DNA of 15,458 bases from CBDCWA01 sp046048295 (GCA_046048295.1 JBJOGJ010000071.1:1-15458), one strand, 5' to 3'. Counted from the first letter of the stretch, positions 7,628 through 15,445 are shown. The notes: generated from the letters alone by a model not told the origin. Program-made: numbers and translations.

Positions 7628-8044
7628 CCCCCAGCCCTTCCCCAGTCCACGCTGCGGCTATGATAAGGGATTACCCTTAGGTTAAAGTGCGAGTTCCTGT
7701 AAATGCAATTCTTGAGGCGGGCTGCCGCGCCAGAAGGCCGCATATTTGCCCGATGATTTCCGGACCTTCGCGGTGGGCGAATAACCAGCGGTTCCCTTGC
7801 CCGAAAACGACGTTCGGCATCGGGGAATGGCGCCGGCCGCTCAGGCATCCACCGGCAGGAGCCGCGCCGCGAGTCCATTGGAACATGAACCGGCTATTCA
7901 AGTTGCCCCGCTACTGGCATCAGCGTCTCGGCTTCTGCAACGGTACCGGACGCTGCCTCCGCAATGTTAATCGCTCCCGTCATGGACTATAAGAGCGGCT
8001 TTGCACCGGCTCGCAAACCCCTGGCGAATGGGACGTCACGCCTG
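7628..8044. other. Divergent intergenic region between tctAB and the MFS gene
   Basis: This 417-base stretch has no convincing gene. Short open frames on both strands lack ribosome sites and family features. It must carry outward promoters for both neighbours. Visible structures are the palindrome at 7664-7679 and a nested hairpin at 7792-7827: TTCCC/GGGAA outside, CCGAA (7801-7805)/TTCGG (7813-7817) inside. No clear -35/-10 pair stands out. If the MFS protein started at ATG 7964, the region would shrink to 336 bases. Confidence 0.5.
7664..7679. promoter_or_regulatory. 16-bp palindrome upstream of tctAB, candidate operator
   Basis: TAAGGG-ATTA-CCCTTA: perfect six-base arms around four bases, ending 37 bases before the tctAB start codon. 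On the minus strand a TATCAT -10-like hexamer overlaps its downstream edge, so a bound protein would block the promoter. No regulator gene for it is adjacent. Confidence 0.35.
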
Positions 8045-9316
8045 ATGGCTTCCTTGAGACAATCGATCGCTCCTGTGGCGGCACTCCTCCTGAGCGTTGC
8101 GATCCTGCTGATGGGCAGCGGACTGCAGGGCACGCTCCTGCCGGTCCGCGCCAACCTGGACGCCTTCACCGATATCGACATCGGCATACTCGGCTCTTTC
8201 TATTACGTAGGGTTCACCGCGGGATGCCTCGCCGGTCCCTATCTGATCTCGCGCGTCGGCCACATTCGCACCTATCTGGCTCTCGTCTCCGTTGCCTCGG
8301 CGGTGGCACTGGTCCACGCGATGGTCGTCACCCCCTCGATCTGGTGGGTGCTGCGCGCGGTGACGGGGTTCTGCTTCTCGGTGCTCTACATCATCATCGA
8401 AAGCTGGCTCAACGAGCGAGCGGACAACTCGAATCGCGGCACGATTTTTTCCGTATACACAATAATAAACCTGACGGTCATCACCGTCGGGCAGTTGATG
8501 TTGAACCTGGCGGATCCGCGTGCATTCCCGCTGTTCGCGATGATCTCGATCCTGATCTCGCTTGCGAGCGTACCGGTGGCCATGACGCGCGCACAGTCGC
8601 CGGAGCCGGTGCCGCTGGTTCAGCTTGATCTGCGCAGTCTCATGCGCCTGTCGCCTGTGGGGTTCATCGGCTGCTTCGCCCATGGTCTATCGAGCGGCGC
8701 GTTCTGGTCCCTTGGACCGGTATTCGCCATCCAGGGCAGGCTGGATACGCTGAGCGTCAGCCTGTTCATGAGTGCGACGGTGCTCGGGGGCGCCTTCGGC
8801 CAATATCCGCTTGGACGTCTATCGGACCGCATTGACCGCCGCATCGTCATCGTCGCGATCTGCCTCAGTGCGGCAGCCGCCGGCCTCGGAATGACATTTC
8901 TGAATGATCGTAGCCTCTGGCAGCTTTGTGCGTATGGGTTCTGTTTTGGCATCTTTGCCTTCCCGCTCTATGCGGTGTCGGTCGCCCATGCCAACGACCT
9001 CGCAAAGCCGTCCGCATTCGTGGAGACGTCGAGTGGGCTCATGCTCGTCTTTGGGATCGGCTGCGCGCTGGGGCCTGTCATGGCAGCGACGATCGAGGCG
9101 CTGACGACGGTCAAGGCGCTGTTCCTGTTCACGGCGGCCGTGCATGTTCTGCTGGCCCTGTTCACGCTGCGACGTATTACCTACCGCGCACCCGTCGCAC
9201 CGGAGGAAAAGGTCGATTTCAACGATGCGCTCGTTGCCGCACGAACGGTAGCGCCGATCGAGCTGCATGACATGTCTGAGACTGGCGTCGAGGAGGAGAT
9301 GAAGCAGGGCCGGTAA
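8045..9316 (+). CDS. MFS transporter, YcaD-like family
   Basis: Twelve-helix major facilitator permease in the inner membrane, exporting or importing a small solute not identifiable here. From ATG 8045 it has 423 residues, a normal MFS length, and begins MASLRQSIAPVAALLLS, which leads straight into helix 1. Motif A-like loops occur twice, as expected of the duplicated fold: GPYLISRVGHIRT (64-76) and GQYPLGRLSDRIDRR (252-266). The ESWLNERA segment (119-126) is typical of YcaD-type proteins. In-frame ATGs at 7964 and 7982 would add a 27- or 21-residue charged leader with no ribosome site, so I favour 8045, although its own Shine-Dalgarno (GGGA about 12 bases upstream) is also weak. It is divergent from tctAB and probably monocistronic, ended by the hairpin at 9305-9329. 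Confidence 0.85.
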   Translation: MASLRQSIAPVAALLLSVAILLMGSGLQGTLLPVRANLDAFTDIDIGILGSFYYVGFTAGCLAGPYLISRVGHIRTYLALVSVASAVALVHAMVVTPSIWWVLRAVTGFCFSVLYIIIESWLNERADNSNRGTIFSVYTIINLTVITVGQLMLNLADPRAFPLFAMISILISLASVPVAMTRAQSPEPVPLVQLDLRSLMRLSPVGFIGCFAHGLSSGAFWSLGPVFAIQGRLDTLSVSLFMSATVLGGAFGQYPLGRLSDRIDRRIVIVAICLSAAAAGLGMTFLNDRSLWQLCAYGFCFGIFAFPLYAVSVAHANDLAKPSAFVETSSGLMLVFGIGCALGPVMAATIEALTTVKALFLFTAAVHVLLALFTLRRITYRAPVAPEEKVDFNDALVAARTVAPIELHDMSETGVEEEMKQGR

Positions 9317-9329
9317 TGTTCCGGTCCTG
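9305..9329 (+). terminator. Hairpin overlapping the MFS stop codon, likely terminator
   Basis: A nine-pair stem (CAGGGCCGG at 9305-9313 with CCGGTCCTG at 9321-9329, one G-U pair) encloses TAATGTT, which contains the stop codon. Only a loose T-rich patch (TGTTCTTC) follows. It lies before a convergent gene, a natural place for termination. Confidence 0.45.
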
Positions 9330-9375
9330 ACATGTTCTTCGCACTGCCGCGCGGCTTCGAGCAATCGTTCGGCGG

Positions 9376-9846
9376 TTATTCCTGCACCATGAGATCCTGC
9401 CCGGTTTCCTGTCGGAGTGGCAGCGTCCACTTGTCTTCGCGGGCATGCCATGGCAGCACCCGCTGCTTCAACGGCAGCAACTGCGAATACCGCCTGCGCA
9501 CTTCCAGCACCTGAAGTCGGTTGAGAAACGATAGCTTCAGCGCCGCTCTCAGATGCCCGTCGCTGATATCGTAGGATTCCACTGCGCCGTAGATCACCAT
9601 CAGGCGAAGCGTGTTCAGGACCTCGGACCGGTCGAGCCCGAACGACCGCTCCACGGCGGCCAGCCGGAGGATTTCCGGATCGGGTTCCTGCATGTATCGC
9701 ACATAAAGATGCGCGAGCTTCAGTGTCTCGCGTGTGCTCCAGCCACTCGAGGCAATATCGTTGAGCCAGACCTCTGCCGCAATCGGCAAGTCTGCCAGCT
9801 CGATGCCGGTAATGCTTGAGAACCGGACGAAACGCTTGTCACTCAT
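9376..9846 (-). CDS. Uncharacterised 156-residue protein
   Basis: I do not recognise a named family. The protein is soluble and shows no signal peptide or membrane span. It is mostly predicted helical, with an acidic/leucine-rich middle (about 40-85, KLAHLYVRYMQEPDPEILRLAAVERSFGLDRSEVLNTLRLMVIYGAVESYDISD) that could be a small helix-turn-helix or winged-helix-like fold. The C-terminus is basic (RLQVLEVRRRYSQLLPLKQRVLPWHAR, about 113-139). Codon use looks like its neighbours, so it is probably native. ATG is at 9846 with a weak GTGGAA upstream. It is divergent from pepN and convergent with the MFS gene, so it is likely transcribed alone. A DNA-binding or adaptor role is a guess; only its status as a real gene is reasonably supported. 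Confidence 0.7.
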   Translation of the reverse strand: MSDKRFVRFSSITGIELADLPIAAEVWLNDIASSGWSTRETLKLAHLYVRYMQEPDPEILRLAAVERSFGLDRSEVLNTLRLMVIYGAVESYDISDGHLRAALKLSFLNRLQVLEVRRRYSQLLPLKQRVLPWHAREDKWTLPLRQETGQDLMVQE

Positions 9847-9928
9847 ATTTCCACACCACGGTGAGCCTGCCGCGGTCGCGAGAGGGACAGGCTTCTGAAC
9901 GCCATTTTCTTATCAACAGGTGAAGTAG

Positions 9929-9938
9929 TGATTAATCA
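9929..9938. promoter_or_regulatory. AT-rich perfect palindrome in the divergent region before pepN
   Basis: TGATTAATCA is a perfect ten-base palindrome in the 228-base gap between the divergent 156-residue gene and pepN. It could be half of an operator, but at this length it may be chance. No clear promoter hexamers were found nearby. Confidence 0.2.
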
Positions 9939-10074
9939 TGCTGCGCCTGCAAATGTGGCGCACTTTGCGCAACCCTGGGTTAGGAAACTTGCTCGGGGGA
10001 GTGGAATCTCGGGACGCGAAGATGTAAGGAGCGACCTGAGTTTAAGAAACATGGGATTGGGGACCAACGCGATT

Positions 10075-12723
10075 ATGAAAACCAACGAGCCGCGTCCGAT
10101 CCGGCTTAGGGATTATCGGCCGCACCCTTTCGCGGTCGAGAAGGCGGAACTGGACATCTCGCTTCATCCGACGCGGACCCGTGTCTATTCGAAGCTTACC
10201 GTCGTTCCCAACAAGTCCTACACCGGCACCAGGGCCGGCCTCGATCTGGACGGCGAGAACCTGGATCTCGAGAGCATCGCTGTGAACGGCAAGCCTCTCG
10301 CCCCAAGTGAATACAGGACCACGAGCCAGGCGCTCACCATCAAGAAGCCGCCGGCCCGCCGCTTCACGGTTGAACTGGTCACCTACATAAATCCGCAATC
10401 GAATACCTCCCTCGAAGGGCTCTACCGCTCGCGCGGCATCTACTGCACCCAATGCGAGGCCGAAGGTTTCCGCCGCATCACCTATTTCATAGACCGCCCG
10501 GACAACCTTGCCGTCTTCACCACCCGCATCGAAGCCAGCAGCGAGGAGGCCAGTGTCCTTCTTGGTAACGGCAACCCGGTTGAGCGCGGTACGAAAGACG
10601 GCGGCCGGCGCCACTACGCCGTATGGCACGACCCCCATCCCAAGCCGAGCTACCTCTTCGCAATCGTCGGCGGCAACCTGTGCTCCATTGCCTCGACCTT
10701 TCGCACGCGCTCCGGGCGCAGCGTCGATCTGCGCATCTATGTCGAGCCAGGCAAGGAAGGGCGCGCTGGCTGGGCGCTCGATTGCCTGAAGCGCTCGATG
10801 CGGTGGGACGAGGAGCGCTTCGGCTGCGAATACGATCTCGACGTCTTCAACATTGTCGCCGTGTCGGACTTCAACATGGGCGCGATGGAGAACAAGGGGC
10901 TAAACGTCTTCAACGATCGCCTTATCCTTGCCTCTCCGGAAACAGCGACGGATGCGAGCTTTGCGGCCATCGAATCCGTCGTTGCCCACGAGTATTTCCA
11001 CAACTGGACCGGTAACCGCATTACATGCCGGGACTGGTTCCAGCTCTGCCTCAAGGAAGGGCTCACCGTCTATCGCGACCAGGAGTTCTCCGCCGACGCA
11101 CGCTCGCGGCCGGTCCAGCGGATCTCCGATGTCCGCCAGTTGCGCGCCCACCAGTTCCCGGAGGACGCGGGGCCCCTCGCCCATCCCGTCAGGCCCGACC
11201 GCTACATCGAAATCAACAATTTCTACACCTCCACGGTCTACGAGAAGGGCGCCGAGATCGTCCGTATGATCGAGGAAATCCTCGGTCGCGATGGCTTCGC
11301 CAAGGGCATGAACCTCTATTTCAGGCGCCATGACGGCGACGCGGCAACGGTCGAACAGTTCATAAAGTGCTTCGAGGACGCCACGGGGCGCGACCTCGGC
11401 AGCCTCTTCCGGTGGTACGGACAGTCCGGCACACCGGAACTCGTTTGTGAACTGGCCTACGACGCCAGGAAGAAGCAGGCGACGCTGACGGTGACGCAGG
11501 TCCATGCGGAGACTGCCAACGGTCCGAAGAAGAAGCCGGTTCATATCCCGTTCCGTATCGGGCTACTGGGGGCCGATGGCAGCGATATCGCTCTGAGGCT
11601 AGCCACCGGCGAAGCGGTACCCGACGGGCTGCTGCACTTGACCCGGACGACCCAGAAGTTTTCTTTCGTAGACGTACCTTCCCGTCCGGTCGCATCGCTG
11701 CTCCGCGGTTTTTCCGCACCCGTCCGGCTGAGCTACAACTTGACCGACCGCGACCTCGAGTTCCTGATGGCGCATGACAGCGATCTGTTCAACCGCTGGC
11801 AGGCCGCGAACGACTATGCGACACGAACGCTGATCCAGTTGATCCGTACCGGTCGCGACGCCAAGGCCTGCGACCAGGCCGCGTCTTTCGTCGAAGCTCT
11901 CCGTGCGACCCTCGTCGATAACGAGCTGGAACACGCCTACAGGGCCGAGATGCTCAAGCTGCCATCGGAAGGCGATCTGGCCCGAGAGATCGGCCGTAAC
12001 GTCGATCCGGACGCTATTCACGCGGCCCGCGAATCCCTGCTCAAGCTGATCGGCACCAGGCTCCACACCGATCTCGATGCGATCTACCGGGAGCTTTCTG
12101 ACCGAGCCCCGTTTTCCCCTGACGCCGAGAGTGCCGGTCGCCGTGCCCTGCGAAACATGGCCCTGACCTATATGTCTCATCGCGGCCGGTCTTCCGACGT
12201 TGCCCGGCTCGTCTCCCACTTCGACGGGGCGACGAACATGACGGACGAGAGCCACGCGCTCTACTTACTAGCGGATTGCAGGGGCAAGGAACGCCAGCAC
12301 GCGCTGGACCGGTTCCACGAGCGGTGGAGTGACGACCATGTCGTGATCGACATCTGGTTTGCCGCCCAGGCGTTGTCGCCTGCCGCATCGACGCTCGGCC
12401 GGGTACGCTCACTCATGCGCCACCCGCTGTTTTCGCTCTCCGCCCCGAACAAGGTCCGGGCACTCATTGCAGCGTTTGCCGCCTCGAACCATGTGCAGTT
12501 CAATCGTCCCGACGGCAAAGGCTACGATTTCCTCGTCGAGCAGATTCTCGCGCTCGACCGCAGCAACCCCCAGATGGCTGCCAGGCTGCTGTCTTCTCTG
12601 AAGAGCTGGCAGGCGCTTGAACCTGGCCGCCGCAAACTCGCCAAGGCCGCGCTGAAACGTGTCGCGTCGACCGAGAATCTCTCGCGCGACGTCTATGAGA
12701 TAGTGACGAAAATATTGGAATAA
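10075..12723 (+). CDS. pepN: Aminopeptidase N (M1 zinc metallopeptidase)
   Basis: Cytoplasmic zinc exopeptidase that trims N-terminal residues from peptides during protein turnover. From ATG 10075 it has 882 residues, close to E. coli PepN (870). The exopeptidase motif GAMEN is at 269-273. The zinc site HEYFH (305-309) has catalytic Glu306, and the third ligand Glu328 is in LKEGLTVYRDQEF. The QCEAEGFRRITYFIDRPD segment (126-143) is strongly PepN-like. The C-terminal half (about 440-882) matches the beta-sandwich and helical superhelix of this subfamily and runs intact to TAA. In-frame starts at 9928 (GTG) and 10051 (ATG) would add 49 or eight residues without family similarity. At 10075 a GGGGA lies 11 bases upstream and the family start (RPIRLRDYRPHPF) follows. 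It stands alone, divergent from the 156-residue gene. Confidence 0.95.
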   Translation: MKTNEPRPIRLRDYRPHPFAVEKAELDISLHPTRTRVYSKLTVVPNKSYTGTRAGLDLDGENLDLESIAVNGKPLAPSEYRTTSQALTIKKPPARRFTVELVTYINPQSNTSLEGLYRSRGIYCTQCEAEGFRRITYFIDRPDNLAVFTTRIEASSEEASVLLGNGNPVERGTKDGGRRHYAVWHDPHPKPSYLFAIVGGNLCSIASTFRTRSGRSVDLRIYVEPGKEGRAGWALDCLKRSMRWDEERFGCEYDLDVFNIVAVSDFNMGAMENKGLNVFNDRLILASPETATDASFAAIESVVAHEYFHNWTGNRITCRDWFQLCLKEGLTVYRDQEFSADARSRPVQRISDVRQLRAHQFPEDAGPLAHPVRPDRYIEINNFYTSTVYEKGAEIVRMIEEILGRDGFAKGMNLYFRRHDGDAATVEQFIKCFEDATGRDLGSLFRWYGQSGTPELVCELAYDARKKQATLTVTQVHAETANGPKKKPVHIPFRIGLLGADGSDIALRLATGEAVPDGLLHLTRTTQKFSFVDVPSRPVASLLRGFSAPVRLSYNLTDRDLEFLMAHDSDLFNRWQAANDYATRTLIQLIRTGRDAKACDQAASFVEALRATLVDNELEHAYRAEMLKLPSEGDLAREIGRNVDPDAIHAARESLLKLIGTRLHTDLDAIYRELSDRAPFSPDAESAGRRALRNMALTYMSHRGRSSDVARLVSHFDGATNMTDESHALYLLADCRGKERQHALDRFHERWSDDHVVIDIWFAAQALSPAASTLGRVRSLMRHPLFSLSAPNKVRALIAAFAASNHVQFNRPDGKGYDFLVEQILALDRSNPQMAARLLSSLKSWQALEPGRRKLAKAALKRVASTENLSRDVYEIVTKILE

Positions 12724-12753
12724 CAATGAATTGCCTATGCATGTGCGTGTTAT

Positions 12754-12772
12754 GTCCGCATCACTTGCGGGC
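12754..12772 (+). terminator. Hairpin downstream of pepN, possible terminator
   Basis: GTCCGCA (12754-12760) pairs with TGCGGGC (12766-12772), seven pairs with one G-U, around TCACT. It begins 31 bases after the pepN stop. A TTTT occurs 15-20 bases further on, too far for a standard intrinsic terminator. Confidence 0.35.
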
Positions 12773-12893
12773 AATGCCACTGCCATCGCCTTTTACTCCG
12801 TAAACGAGGAATTATTCTCCCTCGACACCGACGCCGGCAAAGCACCATGATGCCTTTAGCGACGAGGGCGGCTGGGGATCGGGGGATGCAGAG

Positions 12894-13631
12894 ATGGCGG
12901 CAACTGCCGAAATTGGGCGGGATGCGGAAGATTTTGGCGAGCCGAAAGCCGCAGTGGTGGAGGGCCGGTCTAAGGCCCGGTCACGGCAGGCAGGCGAGTT
13001 TTCCGGCGTGCTCCATCTCCTGAGTCACGACATCCGCACGCCGCTCAACGCCCTGATCGGCTTTTCCGAGATGATGCAACGCGAAATTCTGGGCCCCCTC
13101 GGCAACCAGCGCTATCAGGAATATGCGCGTCATATCCGTGAAAGCAGCGACCTGCTGCTGCAGGCCGCCGAGCAGGCACTCGCCGTCTCTGCAATGCTGT
13201 CGCGCCGCGGCACTCGCCGGTGCGCAATGGCACTGGATGAAGCCCTTGGCAAGGCGGCAGCAACAGCAGGCCCGCTGTCGGCCCCGTTCGCAATCGAGGG
13301 TCAGGCACGCGCCATGGCGGATCCCGATACGCTACAGATGCTACTCGAATTCCTGCTGCGCTCGGCCGGCGCATATGCCGACCCCGATCGCGAGATGACG
13401 GCGCTGGCCCGGGAGATGGGCAGTCGCGCCGAGCTTCGCCTTACCTTTGCACAGCGCGCCGTGGCGCATGTGACCCGCCTGGAGGACGACCGCACGATGG
13501 CGTTTGCCGCGTTGCTGGTCGAGAGTGAGGGAGGCCGCCTTTCCATAGCACGGGCGGGGTCGGGCCTCTGTTCCGTGACGGTGGAACTCGAATCCTCCGC
13601 TCAGTGCGACCTTTTCCAGTCGAGAGAATGA
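12894..13631 (+). CDS. HisKA-domain protein with degenerate ATPase domain (pseudo-histidine kinase)
   Basis: Soluble 245-residue signalling protein. Residues about 36-103 form a clear HisKA dimerisation domain with the H-box LLSHDIRTPLNALIGFSEMM and phospho-acceptor His45. The rest is placed as an HATPase domain but has lost its working parts: in the N-box region (LEFLLRSAGAYAD, 151-163) both asparagines are replaced, and no DxGxG box is seen. Only a G2-like end remains (EGGRLSIARAGSGLCSVTVEL, 212-232). It therefore probably cannot bind ATP in the normal way and may act as a phosphotransfer protein or scaffold, as ChpT does in Caulobacter. There is no membrane span and no sensory PAS domain. 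ATG 12894 has a GGGGG run about eight bases upstream. It is convergent with the sigma-factor operon; a functional link to that operon is inference. Confidence 0.75.
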   Translation: MAATAEIGRDAEDFGEPKAAVVEGRSKARSRQAGEFSGVLHLLSHDIRTPLNALIGFSEMMQREILGPLGNQRYQEYARHIRESSDLLLQAAEQALAVSAMLSRRGTRRCAMALDEALGKAAATAGPLSAPFAIEGQARAMADPDTLQMLLEFLLRSAGAYADPDREMTALAREMGSRAELRLTFAQRAVAHVTRLEDDRTMAFAALLVESEGGRLSIARAGSGLCSVTVELESSAQCDLFQSRE

Positions 13632-13653
13632 AGCCAGCCGTATGAGTGGCAGC

Positions 13654-13687
13654 GATCCGGGCCCTAAGGCGCCGATTTTCCCGGATC
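13654..13687. terminator. Eight-base perfect inverted repeat at the convergent junction
   Basis: GATCCGGG (13654-13661) and CCCGGATC (13680-13687) flank 18 bases that include the stop codon of the minus-strand CnrX-like gene. The position, 23 bases after the HisKA gene's stop, fits a bidirectional terminator, but the loop is large and there is no T-run on the plus side. Confidence 0.35.
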
Positions 13688-14209
13688 TGCGGTTCCGGCT
13701 GGCGGCTTATCCGGCGTCCGCCGCCAATGTCCCCTGCGCCGCTTCTGGTGGTAATCGTAAAGCTGCTTGCGCTCTGCGGCCGAGAGCCGAGCCATGATTT
13801 CGCCAAGCGCGACGTTGACATGCCGGCGCATGTTGCCCTCGGCCTCGAGCAGCTTGGCCGCCTCCGCATCGTAGGCGGCCTTATTGAACGGTTCGGCGAG
13901 CAAGAGCTTGCCGACTTCCCGCCGGCCGTCGCCGACGAGCCTGCGCAATGGGCGCATCTTGCTACGTGCCTGTGCGATGACCGGTCCGACTTCTTGCTGC
14001 CGGGCGGCAGGCAGGGTTTCGACGAACGAGATAGCGCTGCGGCTGAGGCCGCGCCGCATCGGCCAGTCGTCGCGCGGCGACTGCAGATAGGCGCTTCCGA
14101 CCGCTCCGAGCACAAGCAGGTTCAGTGCGGCTGAGGCAACGAGTGCGATCATCGCCCAACGCGGAACTGCCCACATCGATTGGGCTCTGCCTGTAGCGCC
14201 GTCGCTCAT
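13664..14209 (-). CDS. Periplasmic heavy-metal-sensor-like protein (CnrX/Metal_resist type)
   Basis: Single-pass inner-membrane protein whose periplasmic helical domain probably senses stress and acts on the anti-sigma factor encoded just upstream. With ATG at 14209 it has 181 residues: a membrane anchor (about 17-41), then a helical hairpin with the LPAARQQEVGPVI...MRPLRRLV...LLAEPFNKAAYDAEAAKLLEAE...LSAAERKQLYDY pattern of Metal_resist proteins. The start overlaps the anti-sigma stop as ATGA, with GGGAG upstream, so translation is coupled; ATG 14221 is a poorer alternative. Few metal ligands are present: in the periplasmic part the histidines are 130, 154 and 161, with scattered methionines and no His-x3-His pair as in CnrX. 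The signal may therefore not be a metal. The basic, proline-rich tail (156-181) is likely disordered. Confidence 0.75.
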   Translation of the reverse strand: MSDGATGRAQSMWAVPRWAMIALVASAALNLLVLGAVGSAYLQSPRDDWPMRRGLSRSAISFVETLPAARQQEVGPVIAQARSKMRPLRRLVGDGRREVGKLLLAEPFNKAAYDAEAAKLLEAEGNMRRHVNVALGEIMARLSAAERKQLYDYHQKRRRGHWRRTPDKPPAGTADPGKSAP

Positions 14210-14766
14210 CGTGTCTCCCATTCGTTGAGGTCTGCATCCTCGTCGATCAGCGCGAGAACGGCCGGATCGATAGCCGCTGAAATACCGATTTCATCGACCA
14301 TATGCTGTGCGATCGGCTTGACGAAATCCTGTGTGCCGACGAATACGCCAACCATAAGCGAAGCAGCGAGCAGGGCAAGGGCGCCACCGATGCTGCCAGG
14401 TTGCTGGCGCGCACTGACTGGCAGGCTGGCGGGACCATTGCTACGTGCTCGTGCACCGGGCCACGGAATGATCTCCGCATCACCCGTCTGTCGCGGGACC
14501 GAGGCGCGAGCCTCGACCTTCGCCACGATTCGTCTGGCCAGTAGCGCCGTATGCGCACGGTCTGGAGGCGGCACCGTCCCGGCATCGAGCACACGCTCGA
14601 GTGCGCGTGCCGCTGCGATCTGACGCTGAGCTGCAGGACTCGACGACGCCAAATCCCTTAGCCTTTCGCGCACATCGTCCGGCCAGCGCCGTTCATCGCC
14701 GCCATAGACATCGAGCGTACGCTCGAGCAGCTCGAATTCTTCGCTTCTGATTTCGGTCCTGTCCAT
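14206..14766 (-). CDS. Membrane anti-sigma-like protein (CnrY-like position)
   Basis: Probable anti-sigma factor that holds the upstream-encoded ECF sigma factor at the membrane until a periplasmic signal releases it. From ATG 14766 it has 186 residues: an acidic helical cytoplasmic part (about 1-90, starting MDRTEIRSEEFELLERTLDVYGGDERRWP), a basic linker, one membrane span (about 127-145, GGALALLAASLMVGVFVGT), and a short periplasmic end (146-186). No zinc-binding HxxxCxxC motif is seen, so it is not a ZAS-type anti-sigma. AGGAGGGG stands about seven to ten bases before ATG 14766; an upstream in-frame start at 14874 would overlap the sigma gene and is unlikely. It follows the sigma gene by 43 bases and overlaps the CnrX-like gene by four. 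The role is inferred from context and topology. Confidence 0.68.
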   Translation of the reverse strand: MDRTEIRSEEFELLERTLDVYGGDERRWPDDVRERLRDLASSSPAAQRQIAAARALERVLDAGTVPPPDRAHTALLARRIVAKVEARASVPRQTGDAEIIPWPGARARSNGPASLPVSARQQPGSIGGALALLAASLMVGVFVGTQDFVKPIAQHMVDEIGISAAIDPAVLALIDEDADLNEWETR

Positions 14767-14809
14767 TGTCGCCCCTCCTGGGCGCCCTATCATCCGGTAT
14801 GCGTCAAGT

Positions 14810-15406
14810 CTACTCGTCTTGCAGCAGTTGCCGCCAATCCTCTTCGAGCACGGAGCGAAGCCGCCGCCTGCCACGTGCCAACAGCGACTCCACCCCCTCG
14901 TCCGAAACGCCGAGCGCTTCGCCGATCTCGATCTGGCTCATGCCCTCGTAGTGGAACATCGCCAGCGCCATGCGCTGGCGATCCGGTAGCCCTTGCATGG
15001 CAGCGTCGACACGGCCCGCCAGATCCTTGTCCATCAGGCCGGTCAGCTGCGTCTCGCGCTCGGCCTGTTCGGGCACCTCGGCCTCGACATCGTAGCGGCT
15101 CCGCGCCCTTATCCTGTCGATGCAGAGATTCGATGTCACCCGTCTGAGCCATGCGCGCGCGCCGCCGCCACTCGTATCGAGCGTTCCCGCGTGGTCCCAG
15201 AGACGCAACATCGCCTCCTGCGCCACGTCGTCCGCCTCGCTGTCGTCCCCGAGCATGCGCCGGCCCACTGAAAGGACCATGGGCAGCAGGATGTCGACGA
15301 GGTCGCGGAAGGCGGCTACGTCTCGCTCGGCAACCCGCTGCAGCAGGCCAATCTCAAGATCACGGTTGTTTTGATCCACCCGTCTGCCCCGGCCCGGCCA
15401 AGCCAT
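14810..15406 (-). CDS. ECF-type RNA polymerase sigma factor
   Basis: Alternative sigma-70 family factor that directs RNA polymerase to stress or envelope promoters. From ATG 15406 it has 198 residues. Region 2 spans about 27-95 (FRDLVDILLPMVLSVGRRMLGDDSEADDVAQEAMLRLW, then the DNA-contact part AWLRRVTSNLCIDRIR). A linker of about 35 residues follows. Region 4 spans about 134-186 (LPDRQRMALAMFHYEGMSQIEIGEALGVSDEGVESLLARGRRRLR), which holds the helix-turn-helix. There is no region 1.1 or 3, as expected for ECF proteins. GAGG lies about nine bases before ATG 15406; ATG 15454 or a start beyond the window edge is also in frame, but the extra residues look unstructured. First gene of a three-gene operon with the anti-sigma-like and CnrX-like genes. 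Target promoters are not visible. Confidence 0.88.
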   Translation of the reverse strand: MAWPGRGRRVDQNNRDLEIGLLQRVAERDVAAFRDLVDILLPMVLSVGRRMLGDDSEADDVAQEAMLRLWDHAGTLDTSGGGARAWLRRVTSNLCIDRIRARSRYDVEAEVPEQAERETQLTGLMDKDLAGRVDAAMQGLPDRQRMALAMFHYEGMSQIEIGEALGVSDEGVESLLARGRRRLRSVLEEDWRQLLQDE

Positions 15407-15421
15407 ATTGGCCACCTCGGA

Positions 15422-15445
15422 CCCGGACCGCGAATGCGATCCGGG
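15422..15445. repeat. Inverted repeat upstream of the sigma gene
   Basis: CCCGGA (15422-15427) and TCCGGG (15440-15445) flank 12 bases directly upstream of the preferred sigma start. It may be an operator or leader hairpin for the sigma operon, or chance in GC-rich DNA. The window edge prevents a promoter search. Confidence 0.2.

Noticed and set aside
7677..7901. Minus-strand 74-codon frame (from ATG 7820 a 46-codon form) in the divergent region
   Set aside because: Some protein-like stretches, but no ribosome site, no recognised family, and it overlaps the likely tctAB promoter. Not supportable without homologues.
12737..12850. 37-codon frame between pepN and the HisKA gene
   Set aside because: No Shine-Dalgarno, overlaps a candidate terminator hairpin, and shows no recognisable feature.
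12894..13631. HisKA gene as a frameshifted ordinary histidine kinase
   Set aside because: The frame is continuous through HisKA to a G2-like end and the neighbouring frames hold no missing N or G1 boxes. Decay by substitution explains it better than a frameshift.
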